Below, piece after piece: positions 50,101 through 60,800 of a DNA stretch of 64,000 bases. Source of the stretch: Pectinophora gossypiella. Taxonomy: Eukaryota > Arthropoda > Insecta > Lepidoptera > Gelechiidae. The DNA is taken from the NCBI RefSeq assembly GCF_024362695.1, contig NC_065407.1, positions 16,554,001-16,618,000 of the forward strand, given 5' to 3'. The position numbers and the translations under genes were made by a program. The notes beneath the pieces are model-generated. The model was not told the origin of the DNA. It saw only the letters and a list, made by a program, of their open reading frames with translations, and made no database searches. Position 1 is the stretch's first letter, and every line of letters begins with the position of its first letter.

Positions 50101-52937
50101 GGACGTATATAGGCTGTTGTTTATGTACTTCTCAAGTACATTTGACAACTCAACTCATATCCTTCAAAGTCGATAGACCATCACAGCTGAATAACAATTA
50201 TTCCATGCAGCATATTAGTATAGGTACGCTAATAGTAAAATGTTATGAATATGACCGTAATATTATTGAAAATGTATTGTTTTCACTGCTACAGGACATG
50301 CTTGTTATGTTATGTTAGCATTGTTACAATAATAACTGCTCTTGTACAACACATAAAGTTTAAATTACTAGCACATAAACATTGAGATTTCTTGAAACAA
50401 GAAATTAACTGTGACTTTTATTATAATAACGAACATACATACAGTTCTTCTATTTATTTTCTTAATGACCCTTGGCGAACATCGCATTTTCAAATACAAA
50501 ATTAATTCTAATTTCCATGTTCATCAATTATCACATTTATCGTGTGTGGGAATTTGAATTTAGAATTGAGTACTTCGGTGTTGTTTTATTACAATAAAGT
50601 ACGGTCACGAGCATTATTATGTATACACTTTGGTACCATGTCGCATTAACTTTTTTGACAAATTGAACTGTAAGTCTCACTAAATGTCAAATATGTTAGT
50701 GCGACAGAGTCCTAAAGTGGGTACATTATATTGCTCATGACTGTACATAGTTCTGAATTCAAATTCTGATATACGATAAATCTTATAATTGATGAACATG
50801 GAAATTAATATTCGTTTGAATTCGGAAATGCGATGAGAAAATAAAAGCACGCCCTTACGGAGTTTTTTTTTTACCATAGACTTGCATTGACCACAATCTT
50901 ATCAGCAGGGCTAATATGCGCAACGTGATAAAATTATCGATCGATTCAATATTTTTTTTTTCGAAATCATTAAGTTTTTTTTCCCTAACATCCGTGTCAC
51001 GTGATTTTGTTCGTATTTTGACAGATTGATGACTTATTTGGGTGCACATCTTGGCACCAATCGACAAACCGATAATTTATATATAATTATATCGTCAGAA
51101 TCCATAAAATGACCCTGACAACATCTTATCACCAATCTTAAATAAATGATGTGTGACCTAAGGTGAGACACGCTCACCCAACAAATGTCTATTCACCCCT
51201 TTAAGGCAAATATATTTTTTCCACAGAAAAAGGATTTAAGTATACAGGATGTTTTTAAACTCTGATCTTAATTAACATAATGAAAACCTAATTTTAATAA
51301 TAAATAAGCATACTAACGTCTTCACGACAAAAATAACTTGTTTACAAATAAGATTTTATGTATACCATAAAAGCGGAAAATGGTATTTTAAATAATCCAA
51401 TTCACAAATTACGTAATTAAAAACTAATCTACTGTTTCGAAGGTCGTTCAATAATAATCGTAAATATTGAACAATTTAAAATAATCATTTTTAAACATAA
51501 CATTGAATCACGCCTATAGGAGAGGCTAAACGTGCCTTCGAAGCACGGATCATCTTACTTTTGGACTTTGGGTCAGGGTTATTATTGAGCCGCCACCCAT
51601 GACATGGCTCATGTAACGACTACTTACTTATCAGTAAGCAGTAACCAGGACCAACGGCTTAACATGCCTTCCGAAGCACGGATCATCTTTTGGACAATCA
51701 GGTGTTCCTGTAATGTCCTAACCAAACTAGAGATAATAAAGTGATTTTTGTGATTTGTCCCCACCGGTATTTGAACCCGGGATCTCCGGATCGTGAGTAC
51801 AACACTCAACCACTGGATCACGGAGACCGAGGGGGAAGCCTATCAAATCAAATCAATAATTTTATTTCAAACCATGTGCCCATAATTCTTAGTAACAGTA
51901 TAAACTTATATACATCATCATCATCATCATCAGCCCATTAACGTCCCCACTGCTGGGGCACGGGCCTTCCCTATGGATGGATAGGGAGATCGACCTTAAA
52001 CCATCACGCGGGCCCAGTGCGGATTGATGGTTATTAACGACTGCTAATGCAGCCGGGACCAACGGCTTAACGTGCCTTCCGAAGCACGGAGGAGCTCGGG
52101 ATGAAAACTTTTTTTTGTGGTCACCCATCCTATGACCGGCCTTTGCGAAAGTTGCTTAACTTCAACAATCGCATACCGAGCGCGTTTACCGCTGCGCCAC
52201 CGAGTTCCTCAACTTATATACATTCTATGTTAAACAGTGCTTATGTCCAACAGTGGACGAATTCCGGCTGATGATAATGATGATGATGTGGTTGATATGT
52301 GTAAGAAACTTATAATTGAAATAATAATTTTAAAAAATCGCGTGTAACCATGTACAATGTTACCAACCGCCGTAGCATGGCAAGGGCGTTAATCAATTTT
52401 CTACCTCTAATGATACCTTGCAATCGATAGCAACTGACCATTATGTCACCGAACTGATGTTTTGAGTAAAAGTGCTACCGGTTTAAAGGTAGCCGTAGGG
52501 TTAATACACGGAATTGAGGAGCTCGGTGGCGCAGCGGTAAACGCGCTCTGTCTGCGATTGTTGAAGTTAAGCAACTTCGTAAAGGCCGGTTATAGGATGG
52601 GTGACCACAAAAGAAAAAACAAAATTTAGACCATGGAGGCTGTTCCCTTTCACATAAATCGTTACATAATGAAATCTTGTTCCAGAACACGGTGGAAGCC
52701 ACGGCCACTCGCACGGAGGGGTGCCTCCCCCCGCCAACGTGAGACACCTCACAGAGATAGTCAACAGCAACGCGGACATGGCACTAGGCCACAACGCCAC
52801 AGACATGGAAGAAACCGATGAGATGGTGAAGACTGAGAAGGTGCCAAATAACAATAAGGCCCCGCCCAGGCCCAACCATGATCCAGGACATATGAACATG
52901 AAGGGAGTGTTCCTGCACGTGCTTTCTGATGCCTTAG
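47149..52937 (+). CDS. ZnT1: ZnT1-type zinc exporter, first three coding exons (partial)
   Basis: Exons 47149-47325, 49360-49582 and 52686-52937 (217 codons plus one base, phases consistent), then a donor GTGAGT at 52938. A cation diffusion facilitator (SLC30A1 group; ZnT63C is the fly relative) exchanging Zn2+ for protons at the plasma membrane. Exon 1: TM1 (about 12-31), TM2 (about 36-57) with the Zn-site pair H43/D47 in ADSFHMLSD. Exon 2: NTFGWARAEVLGALVNAVFL, TM3 and TM4. Exon 3: the His-rich loop (HGGSHGHSHGG), an acidic stretch, then the start of TM5 with H211/D215 in FLHVLSDALG. The remaining TM segments and cytoplasmic domain are not found in the following 11 kb and must lie beyond the window. 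The start is chosen as the only ATG before TM1, one base after the acceptor. Confidence 0.95.
47330..47625 (+). mobile_element. LINE-derived repeat in zinc-transporter intron
   Basis: CTTCCCGTGCATGTCGTAAA, GCGATAGGCTGATCCCCTAT and TACGGGCGTGAGTTTGTG: the opposite orientation of 54575-54835. Confidence 0.65.
48042..48140 (-). repeat. Inverted copy of 47725-47800
   Basis: GCAACGGAAGAACACGCATC (48073) mirrors GATGCGTGTTCTTCCGTTGC (47760), and AGTGTGAGAATCGCCTTA mirrors TAAGGCGATTCTCACACT-like sequence at 47716. The two arms enclose about 250 bases, so 47700-48140 may be one inverted-repeat element. Confidence 0.7.
48228..48420 (+). mobile_element. Repeat family M3
   Basis: AATAGGGTAGTTTCCAACTA, CGTCAAAACACGAAATTCCT and GACGTCATAGAGAAACGTG. 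Confidence 0.75.
48421..48829. other. Intron, nothing recognised
   Basis: Contains a C-run at about 48547-48559. GC-rich flank TGACGTCACCAG occurs twice (48627 as TGACGTCATCAG and 48671). Confidence 0.35.
48830..48965 (+). mobile_element. SINE head joined to a CCCTAAAAA-tailed repeat
   Basis: GCCTCTATGGTCTAGTGGTT and GAGGTCCGGGTTCGTTCTC form the head. Then GACAGACAAATCGACGGACA and CCCGGAACCCTAAAAA, a tail like that at 55670-55912. Confidence 0.65.
49165..49292 (-). mobile_element. SINE family C head
   Basis: Antisense, AGTAATGTCCTAACCAAACT then CCACCGGGAATCGAACCCGG, about 65 bases before a zinc-transporter exon. Confidence 0.85.
49620..49835 (+). mobile_element. SINE family B, head-truncated
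   Basis: TTTTCATCTCAAGCTCCTTC, core, body and GGGGACGCTAATGGGCTGAA; begins within 40 bases of the exon that ends at 49582. Confidence 0.85.
50005..50125 (+). mobile_element. SINE family A, 3' end only
   Basis: AACCCGCATTGGAGCAGCGT through CAGCAGTGGGACGTATATAG. Confidence 0.85.
50602..50748. mobile_element. MITE family M2, copy 3 (best ends)
   Basis: GTACGGTCACGAGCA at the left and TGCTCATGACTGTAC at the right are inverted. Length about 150. Confidence 0.85.
50749..51504. other. Intron, AT-rich, nothing recognised
   Basis: No exon signals with homology. Confidence 0.35.
51505..51830 (-). mobile_element. SINE family C with a repeated core
   Basis: The core segment occurs twice (CGTGCCTTCGAAGCACGGAT at 51530 and ATGCCTTCCGAAGCACGGAT at 51664), suggesting one copy inserted into or recombined with another. 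Confidence 0.8.
51905..52223 (-). mobile_element. SINE family B, full length, with target duplication
   Basis: AACTTATATACAT at 51905-51917 and 52211-52223 flanks the element 51918-52210. Complete tRNA/5S-like head, core, body and (TGA)n tail. Confidence 0.92.
52512..52626 (+). mobile_element. SINE family B, isolated head
   Basis: GAGGAGCTCGGTGGCGCAGC to ATGGGTGACCAC plus A-rich tail, 60 bases before the third zinc-transporter exon. Confidence 0.88.
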
Positions 52938-52984
52938 GTGAGTTTTGCATATAATTTATTTATTTATTTATAGGAAAACCAACA

Positions 52985-53135
52985 TAACACAACATAACAT
53001 TTATGAAACAAAAGAGAAGGTGCAGGTCGTGTCGTAGCGGGAGGTGAAGGTTTTGGCGGGAAGAAGAGAGGAATGGCGATTACTCCACCGACAAGAGCGG
53101 AGCTCTTAAATAGAGAGAGAGAGAGAGAGAGAGGA
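52985..53135 (+). mobile_element. LINE 3' fragment with (GA)n tail
   Basis: GGTGCAGGTCGTGTCGTAGC, ACTCCACCGACAAGAGCGGA and GCTCTTAAATAGAGAGAGAG: diverged relative of 20124-20351. Confidence 0.65.
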
Positions 53136-53276
53136 AAACCAAAAGCTACATCAAATAGTATAAACATAAAAATATAAATCACAAAAGAGCAAATTATAGG
53201 TTTCCACAGATAGACTTCGGTATATGTTGGTCATACAGCAACAATAGATAGCAAAATAAACTAGGTACCTATACAA

Positions 53277-53574
53277 ACATCATCATCATCCCCACATTAA
53301 CGTCCCCACTGCTGGGGCACGGGCCTTCCCTATGGATGGATAGGGAGATCGGGCCTTAAACCATCACGCGGGCCCAGTGCGGATTGATGGTTATTAACGA
53401 CTGCTAATGCAGCCGTGACCAACGACTTAACGTGCCTTCCGAAGCACGGAGAAGCTCGAGATGAAAATTTTTCTTTTTTTTGAGGTCACCCATCCTATGA
53501 CCGGCCTTTGCGAAAGTTGCTTAACTTCAACAATCGCAGACCGAGCGCGTTTACCGTTGCGCCACCGAGCTCCT
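53277..53574 (-). mobile_element. SINE family B, full length
   Basis: Complete antisense copy; target duplication not obvious. Confidence 0.9.
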
Positions 53575-54183
53575 CCACCACCTACTTTCGCTATACATCT
53601 GCCTAATATTTTTATGTGACTTGGACAGTTTTTTTTTTTTTTTTTATTTATTTAAATGAAAAACTTAAACGGTAGATTTACAAATCATCCCCGCCAAACT
53701 TATGAAGTTTGATGGCGAGTAGCGCTCATATGTTTATATCTTAATTTACCTACCGACAGTAATTGTTAATACAAATAATATTTTATATTACTTACAGCTT
53801 TCGAGCAATACACTTCTTAGTTTTAATTTTAACAGATTTTTACTTAACTTATTATTTTGTCTTAACAAGCTTATTTTATTAAATATTTTTGGCACTAAAT
53901 ATGACGACAATCTTTCTCCATAATAATTATTTGTTTTGGGTTGTATCAGTCTTTTCTCTCTTACACTTCTTGTATTGTATTTATTTTTAACGGTTACTTT
54001 GTACTTTTTAGTGGGGACGTTAATGGGCTAGTGATGATGATGTATTGCGAAAGTAACTCTGAAAGTGCTTACTGCCCGCCCTGTCAAAGGTTACGGGCGT
54101 GAGTTGATGAGATATGTAATAATGTATGTTGTGTCCATGGATTTTGTTTGCGTGGAGATACGTAAGGATATGGACTGTATTCC
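53575..54183. other. Intronic DNA with repeat fragments
   Basis: A T-run at about 53630-53646, and a family B tail fragment GTGGGGACGTTAATGGGCTA at 54011-54030. No exon. Confidence 0.4.
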
Positions 54184-54548
54184 AAGTATAGTCACGAGCA
54201 ATATGTACTCACTTTAATACCACATTAACTTTATGACGAATACAACTGTTAGACTTACTTTTTTTGTGATTGTATCTTGCGATCAGACTCATTGAGTTAG
54301 GTTTATATGCCATGGAGGATGCTACTCCCAGCGAAGTCAATCCTTTCTTTGAAGTAGTCATTCGGCCTGACTGTCCTTACCGAAAATGTCTAGTTTCTTT
54401 TTTCGACGTATGGTTTCTGGAATAGTTGCCCCGCAAGCTGATTTGGGTGCATTTGTAATATTTTTTTGTACTGGGCTCCACGACTGCAAGTCTTACTTTA
54501 TGTCAAATATGTTAGCGCGACAAGGTTCTAAAGTTGGTACATGAATTA
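54184..54548. mobile_element. MITE family M2, copy 4, interrupted
   Basis: Split by a 230-base insert at 54262-54491 flanked by the direct repeat CTTACTTT (54254-54261, 54492-54499). The insert starts TTTTTGTGATTGTATC and ends GACTGCAAGT; its class is unknown. Confidence 0.8.
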
Positions 54549-54559
54549 GAGGTATTAAG

Positions 54560-54850
54560 TACATACATACATACATAAACTCACGCCCGTAATCCCTAAT
54601 GGGGTGGGCAGAGCCACGAGTAATCAAAGACAACTTGCAACCAGTGTTGATACGATGTCGTAAGCTGGATATGATAAACCTTATGGTGATAAGGGATCAG
54701 CCTATCGCCCATTACATTAGTCCATCATGTTAGAGGACACAATCCCTCTGTCGGTTTTTACGACATGCCCGGGAAGACAAGCAGCTGAACGTGTTCGATG
54801 TTTTTTATTTGCTCCCAGAACAGCATAGAAGCAAAGCAAGCAGCATAGGT
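54560..54850 (-). mobile_element. LINE-derived repeat
   Basis: CATACATACATAAACTCACG, GGGTGGGCAGAGCCACGAG, TACGACATGCCCGGGAAGAC. Related to 32640-32880, 36287 and 47330. Confidence 0.65.
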
Positions 54851-55034
54851 ATTAAGTACGTGAAGTTATAAGGGAATACAGTTTTTCTTCTGTGTTAATT
54901 TGTTCCTAGTCATTATTTCCGTCTGTTAGGTAATATTGTCGGACCACTGAACTGGTCAGAAAGTTGTTCACAACTCTATTTTTAGAACGGAACCCAGTTG
55001 GAAACGTATTGGCGTTTTGGCTATCTGTCTACTC

Positions 55035-55125
55035 AGCCTGTATCCACCCACTGCTGGGTATAGGTCTTTCGCGTCATCCTTTCCGGTCCTGTGCAAGTCT
55101 CATCCATTCATTATCTCCCTAGCGT
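55035..55125 (-). mobile_element. LINE tail fragment
   Basis: CCCACTGCTGGGTATAGGTC and TCCTTTCCGGTCCTGTGCAA, similar in kind to 57752-57905. Confidence 0.55.
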
Positions 55126-55134
55126 TATCCTGTT

Positions 55135-55395
55135 TCACAGGGTCTGCTTACCTAACCTGAAGATTTCACAGGTCCGGTTTTTTACAGAAGCGACTCAAGT
55201 CTCCTCCATTGCTGTAGACAATGTTTGACTGTAGGTTGAACTATTTTATCAGGTACCTCTTGTATCAGGATGGTTGTCCCTTCGCGAGTTCGAAGGTCAG
55301 CCAAGGCAGTCGCTTCTGTAAAAATACCGGAACTGTCAAATCTTTAGGTTAGGTAAGCGGACCCCGTGAAAACAGTGCAACCCTAGGGAGATGAT
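55135..55395. mobile_element. Two family D SINE tails in opposite orientation
   Basis: Antisense TTACCTAACCTGAAGATTTC at 55149 and sense AGTCGCTTCTGTAAAAATAC then TTAGGTTAGGTAAGCGGACC at 55310. Confidence 0.7.
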
Positions 55396-55664
55396 GTCGT
55401 TTAGTGGGTAGGATCTGTGACCGGTTAATGGCAATTGGCTTGCTTCTAAGGGACTTAGTCTTAAAATTAGCTGGTGAGAAGTGGGTGTATATACCTACCG
55501 AATCGGGGATAAGGTGAGATGATAGCATCATGTTGTTATGTTGTTATCAAGTGTAACTGCACATTGCTATTGCTCGACTACACGACGCAATCTTAGTCCA
55601 CTATATCACTTGCCATCAGGTGAGATTGCGGTCAGACGCCGTCTTACATAAACCTATTTAAAAA

Positions 55665-55912
55665 AGGTCTTGACAGGCAGACGGACGGACAACAAAGTGA
55701 GTGGAATTCTCTGCCGTCTTCTGTATTTCCGAATGCATATAACCAGGGTGCTTTCACGGCCAGAGTGAACAAGCACCTTCTGGGCCAGCTTGCTTCATCT
55801 TAGGCCTCATCAATGCCTTCGGGCAAGTCTGGAGCCAAGAGCAAACTCATCAAAGGCAAAAAAATTAAGGGTTCCGTTTTACCTTTTGAAGATCGGAACC
55901 CTAAAAAACATA
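55665..55912 (+). mobile_element. CCCTAAAAA-tailed repeat interrupted by a LINE 3' end
   Basis: GACGGACGGACAACAAAGTGA is cut at 55700 and resumes near 55869 with GGGTTCCGTTTTACCTTTTG. The insert encodes EWNSLPSSVFPNAYNQGAFT then ARVNKHLLGQLASS and a stop, a LINE ORF2 C-terminus; its sister is at 61750-61925. Confidence 0.85.
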
Positions 55913-56617
55913 TTTCCTTTTAGGATTCTATAGACTAACATCTACAGTCAAGGCGATCAGGAAGGCAATAATTTATAGTAAATAATAGTTTATCGTGATT
56001 ATTTTATGGACATGTCAATGTCAAGGTAAAATACTAAACACGGCACTGAAATAAAAATACGAACAAATTTTTGTTTTATTATTTAAAAATTGATAGAACG
56101 AGCAATTAAACATAAAAAAAAAACAAAATGAAAACTTGAGTTCGAATTATGTTCTGTTTAATTAAATATAGAATAGAGACTGGATTTTAAAAAAGCTGTA
56201 AAAAATAAACAATCATTTTTAAACTTTCCTAATCAACGATTTTCCGGTTTGAATAATTGTCATTTTATCCGCATTTTACCGCGAAAAACCCATTTAAAAA
56301 CTAGAAACTTCTAGATAACTACAGAATAGGTACATAAAAATAGTTTTACTTCCTATGTTTTACCTTGCATGCTTATTATTCTACCTTGACTTTGGCAGTA
56401 CTTTCAACTAGGAAATAACAACACGTAGCCCGTGACCGATTCTTAGGGAAATTGAATCTACGCTATTGTAAGGTTAAATAACCCTTCTCTTTGGAAAGTA
56501 ATTATTCGTCCCGACGACGTAATTACTCGTCATGACGTAAGGACTTCGCTACAATGTTCAACGATGTTGCGTCTATTGAAAACAAGAGTGGGATACGATA
56601 GTTTAAGCGAATAAAGG
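55913..56617. other. AT-rich intronic DNA
   Basis: Nothing recognised. Confidence 0.35.
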
Positions 56618-56950
56618 CGAGTCTTCTTCTATCGTGTGGGTTGTGAGGTGAATTACCAACCCCATCAACCCTGGTGTCAGGGTTATTATTGAGCCGCCAA
56701 AGGCCTCTGACATGGCTCCTGTATCAACTACTTACTTACATCAGTAAGTAGTAACCGGGACCAACGGCTTAACGTGCCTTCCGAAGCACGGATCATCTTA
56801 CTTTTTGGACAATCAGGTGATCAGCCTGTAATGTCCTAACCAAACTAGGGATCACAAAGTGATTTTTGTGATATGTCCCCACCGGGATTTGAACCCGGGA
56901 CCTCCGGATCGTGAGCCCAACTCTCAACCACTGGACCACGGAGGTCGTAA
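56618..56950 (-). mobile_element. SINE family C, full length
   Basis: The best family C copy: (GAAGAA) tail, CCACCTCACAACCCACACGA-type end, core, linker and tRNA-like head, antisense. Confidence 0.92.
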
Positions 56951-57074
56951 AGGCGAGTTTGTGCTCTGTACAGTCTTCTGGGCCCCGATACCGTACCGGT
57001 GGTCGACGATTCGGCGCACTAGTGTCGATTAATACTTTCAAATTATATTCCTCTCAGACGACGCCTTAAGCCGA

Positions 57075-57305
57075 AGCACACCCCTGACACTTCATACAAA
57101 CAACCTCGTATTACACAGACACCACACATTGACATTTTGGTAAACGCGCATCTGTGTGTGTGACGTCTGACACCATTCGATTCAAGTCTAAACTGTGTTT
57201 GGGGGGGGGGGGGGGGAAGAGGTGAGGTAAACCTAGCTCAGACGCTGGTGGGGAGCGAAGATCTGCCGTTCTATACGTAGTATTATTCTTTATTCTATGG
57301 CCGAA
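57075..57305 (-). mobile_element. Repeat family M4
   Basis: ACACTTCATACAAACAACCT to CTGCCGTTCTATACGTAG, with a G-run at about 57189-57206. Confidence 0.72.
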
Positions 57306-57751
57306 GTTTGTGCACAACTGTGCACCCTCATGCATGTTGTCTTAAATTTTGGTACCGGCTGAGAGCCCTCAGCGCTCTCTATTTGTCCGGCTAAGTAGTT
57401 AATGCCTTATGCGACAATTCTAAAATAAGTCACGTCAAAAAACAAAGGTCTGTTTAGTTGTCAAGTGGCAAGTTTACTTGTTCGTCTGTTGAAGTAAATA
57501 TTTGTCTTGTATTTCATACTTTGTAAGTGTAGGAAGAAATGCAAGCTAAATTGGTTTTGTTTAGTTTAGATTGATTATGTTTACTCGTATCTTTGTTTGA
57601 AAGCTTACTGTTTTACTTGGTTTTACGTCCTAATATATAATATAACAGACTATAATAGAAATGTCATTTAAAATAAAATTGATTAATTTTCTATAGTTCA
57701 TTTATATGTATAATTTATTTATTTGGCATACAACAGTTACTACAATATACT
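57306..57751. other. Spacer with a repeat fragment
   Basis: CTCAGCGCTCTCTATTTGTC at 57369 belongs to a repeat also at 57990-58095 (inverted). Otherwise nothing. Confidence 0.4.
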
Positions 57752-57905
57752 CATATCATCATCAACAGCCGTATGACGCCCACTGCTGGGCATAGGCCTC
57801 CCCCAAGGATCTCCACAACGATCGGTCCTGCGCTGCCCGCATCCAGCGGCTTCCCGCGACTTTCACCAGATCGTTGGTCCACCTTGTCGGTCTCAATATA
57901 CTCCT
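57752..57905 (-). mobile_element. 5'-truncated LINE, antisense
   Basis: (ATC)n, then GCCCACTGCTGGGCATAGGC, TCCACAACGATCGGTCCTGC and TTCCCGCGACTTTCACCAGA: a familiar lepidopteran LINE ORF2 end. Confidence 0.75.
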
Positions 57906-58099
57906 ATACAATATCGTAATTAATTATAGGTGACAACCGCATGCAAAGTAGTGAAAAAAATAATGCGTTAGAATAATTGTTTAACTATAAGCTTTTTTTT
58001 TTTTACGTGACTTATTGTAGATTTGCCGCAGATGGCATTAACTACTTGGCCGGACAAATAGGGAGCGCTGAAGGCTCTCACCCGGTATTTTAACTATCA

Positions 58100-58285
58100 G
58101 CACACCCCGGACACTTCATACAAAAAGCCTCGTTTACACATTGACGTTATCGTACACGTCCATCTGTGTGTGTGACGTCTGGCGCCATACGATTGTAGAC
58201 TGAACAATGTCCGAGGAGGGGTGAGGTAAACCTAACTCAGCCGCTGGTGGGGAGGGGAGAGTTGCCGTTCTATACGTACTATTGG
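58100..58285 (-). mobile_element. Repeat family M4
   Basis: CACTTCATACAAAAAGCCTC to GGGAGAGTTGCCGTTC. Confidence 0.72.
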
Positions 58286-58334
58286 GTCGTGTACTAGGTT
58301 CAAGATAAATTATGAAATTCTGATTACTAAATAA

Positions 58335-58552
58335 AGACACATCTAAAAGTAACGAAAAAAGTTTTCTTTTTTCAATTTAACTCATTTATGAATTTTAAAT
58401 AAGAAAAACGTTATAATAAGTCCGACATTTTATCACGTTTTTCTATGACGTCACAGTGTGCTTTTTCAAACAAATTCCATAGTAATTTCGTGTTTTGACG
58501 TTTAGTAAAAAGTAACTGATTTGACTAGTTGGAAACTAGCCTATTATTCCTT
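58335..58552 (-). mobile_element. Repeat family M3
   Basis: Antisense: CACGTTTTTCTATGACGTCA, then TTAGTAAAAAGTAACTGATT and GGAAACTAGCCTATT. Confidence 0.75.
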
Positions 58553-59150
58553 ATTCTATGCTATAAGCGACGATATCAATAATGGCTGATAGTTTTCACC
58601 AGCCCACTAGGTGTGACTTTATGGTTGTTAAGATAAAACTTTAATAATAATGTAACATAATTATCTTATATTTAATATGTGATTTTATCAGTGGTTGAGT
58701 ATGATTTTACGATGCAACAATTTAGTGTGTCAGTGTCAAATTTTAGTTGATTAGTAAATAAGATTATTAAGGATAAGGTGATTTTAGATAGCGCATAGGA
58801 CTAGACTCCCAACACTAGGACACTAAACTCTTAAGTCCCTATCAGGGCGGCTAAGGCATTAGAAGAAAACAGAGACGACACTCCATACAATCGACTTGAG
58901 TTTCGCTTCTACACACGCGTATATGTGAGTGACATACTAGGGTTAATGTCTAAGAAGGCAGAAATATATATAAATACGTCTTTAGTATCTATAATTATCA
59001 TAATGTAAACGCATATTTTTTTATTTTAAATATTTTCAGTTCCATACTTTTGCGAAGGGAAATTCCACTTGATATCAACTCAGAATCATGGTCAGAATCA
59101 TCCCCCATAGTATTCGTTGCGATGTTACTATCACCCTGTATACAAATACA
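58553..59150. other. Spacer, one repeat arm
   Basis: 59050-59145 repeats an arm of the 28312 element (TGATATCAACTCAGAATCAT). Nothing else recognised. Confidence 0.45.
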
Positions 59151-59154
59151 TAAC

Positions 59155-59270
59155 ATAATAGATAATATACTGTATCTATACGTATATATATATTCGTATC
59201 TATATAATATATAGATACGAATATATTCTATATAGTATATAATATATAGATATATTCTATTCGGAAATGT
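59155..59270. repeat. TA-rich palindromic tract
   Basis: TATTCGTATCTATATAATAT and ATATATAGATACGAATATA form an inverted pair within alternating TA. Confidence 0.85.
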
Positions 59271-59474
59271 GATGTTTACCGAGGGATATTAGGAAATTTA
59301 AATGTATAACTTTGTATACGTATAATGTAGACATGCATTTCGCTTTCTACTTAAGTATATCACGTGTATGTATTCAGGGTTCGATATCATATCACCTTTG
59401 GCACTGATAAAATGAGATGCCAATATTGGCATTAGATCTAGATATCTAAAGATAACGTCATACTATCTCTACGT

Positions 59475-59745
59475 GTATCTATTACTATGTGAAATAACTT
59501 CGAATATTTAAAAATATTCTGAATATGTAAAAGAAGAAATAGATAACTTCCGCTGCGTTTGTTGGTCGAAGTCCTCGATATAATATAGAACATTCCAGGC
59601 GACGTTCAAAAAAATAAATACAGATGGCGTTGTACAGATTTGCCTTCGTTTAACCATCTAATTTCATGGATAACAGACATATGCATCTTTTATCTTCGTT
59701 TTTGGGTATAAATGATGACCCTTGAAACCAGAAATCAGAATCATT
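59475..59745 (+). repeat. Dispersed repeat, copy 1 of a close pair
   Basis: TATTACTATGTGAAATAACT, AAAAGAAGAAATAGATAACT and TGTACAGATTTGCCTTCGTT recur in order at 62950-63215 with about 10 percent differences by eye. Confidence 0.85.
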
Positions 59746-60224
59746 TATTAAACGTAATTTTTTTCATCGGCTAATGTTCCAAATTCAAATTAAATTAATA
59801 AATCCATGTTTTGTTAAAATTAAAATTTAAAATTGACTGGGGTCTAAAAAACGGAAAATAAAATAAATCAGATATCAGAATCATTTATTCTTGTTGAATC
59901 AGAGAGTTATCAGAATCATTAACTTGTTGAAGGTCGATGTAACATTTTTGAATTTACATCATTTCGCAAGGTGTTATAGCTGAGGAGAAGAAATGACAAG
60001 AAACTGCAACAGCAACACATCTTTTAAATCAATGACGGTATACATTACAAATTATTTCATAACTAAAGGAACACATTTAATACCAGTCATTTTTATCATT
60101 TAGGTAATCAATAATCATTCATCTTATAATAAGCTTTTTTACATAAAGTAAGCTTCACATGAGCTTTAAAATTATTTTCTGACATTACACCCAGGCACAA
60201 CACATCTTCCATATTTTTTTAAGT

Positions 60225-60440
60225 CAGTTTAAATAATAAATAAAGTAATTGGCCGGAAAGCACAGGCAAAAGGAGATATGGCGCCGGAGAAAATGGCGTT
60301 AGAAATATAAATAAGAAAACCTGTCTTGTAACTCTTGCATGGAAAGTTGAGGCTGTTGACTTTGTAGTTATAACGACCCGGGATAGATGTTTAGGAGTCG
60401 CCGTCGCCGGATACGGTTTGGACGACATGATGATGATGAT
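60225..60440 (+). mobile_element. LINE 3' fragment with (TGA)n tail
   Basis: TTGGCCGGAAAGCACAGGCA, TGGAAAGTTGAGGCTGTTGA, then GACGACATGATGATGATGAT. Confidence 0.6.
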
Positions 60441-60471
60441 GAGTTATAAATAAATAATATACATGCCTAAT

Positions 60472-60800
60472 AACAGCCTCCGTGGTCTAGTGGTTAGAGC
60501 GTTAGGCTCACGATCTGGAGGTCCGGGTTCGATTCCCGATGGGGACATTTGTTGAAATCACTTTGTGAGACTGTCCTTTGTTTGGTAAAGGACTTTTCAG
60601 GCTTGAATCACCTGATCGTCCGAAAAAGTATGATGATTCCGTGCTTCGGAGGGCACGTTAAGCCGTTGGTCCCGGCTATTAGCCGTAAAAACACCTCCAC
60701 CAACCCGCAGTGGAGCAGCGTGGTGGAGTATGCTCCATACCCCCTCCGGTTGATTGAGGGGAGACCTGTGCCCAGCAGTGGGACGTATATAGGCAGTTTA
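60472..60800 (+). mobile_element. SINE family A, full length
   Basis: The best family A copy: A box, B box GGTCCGGGTTCGATTCCCGA, linker, core, body CCCTCCGGTTGATTGAGGGG and CAGTGGGACGTATATAGGCA. Confidence 0.93.
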
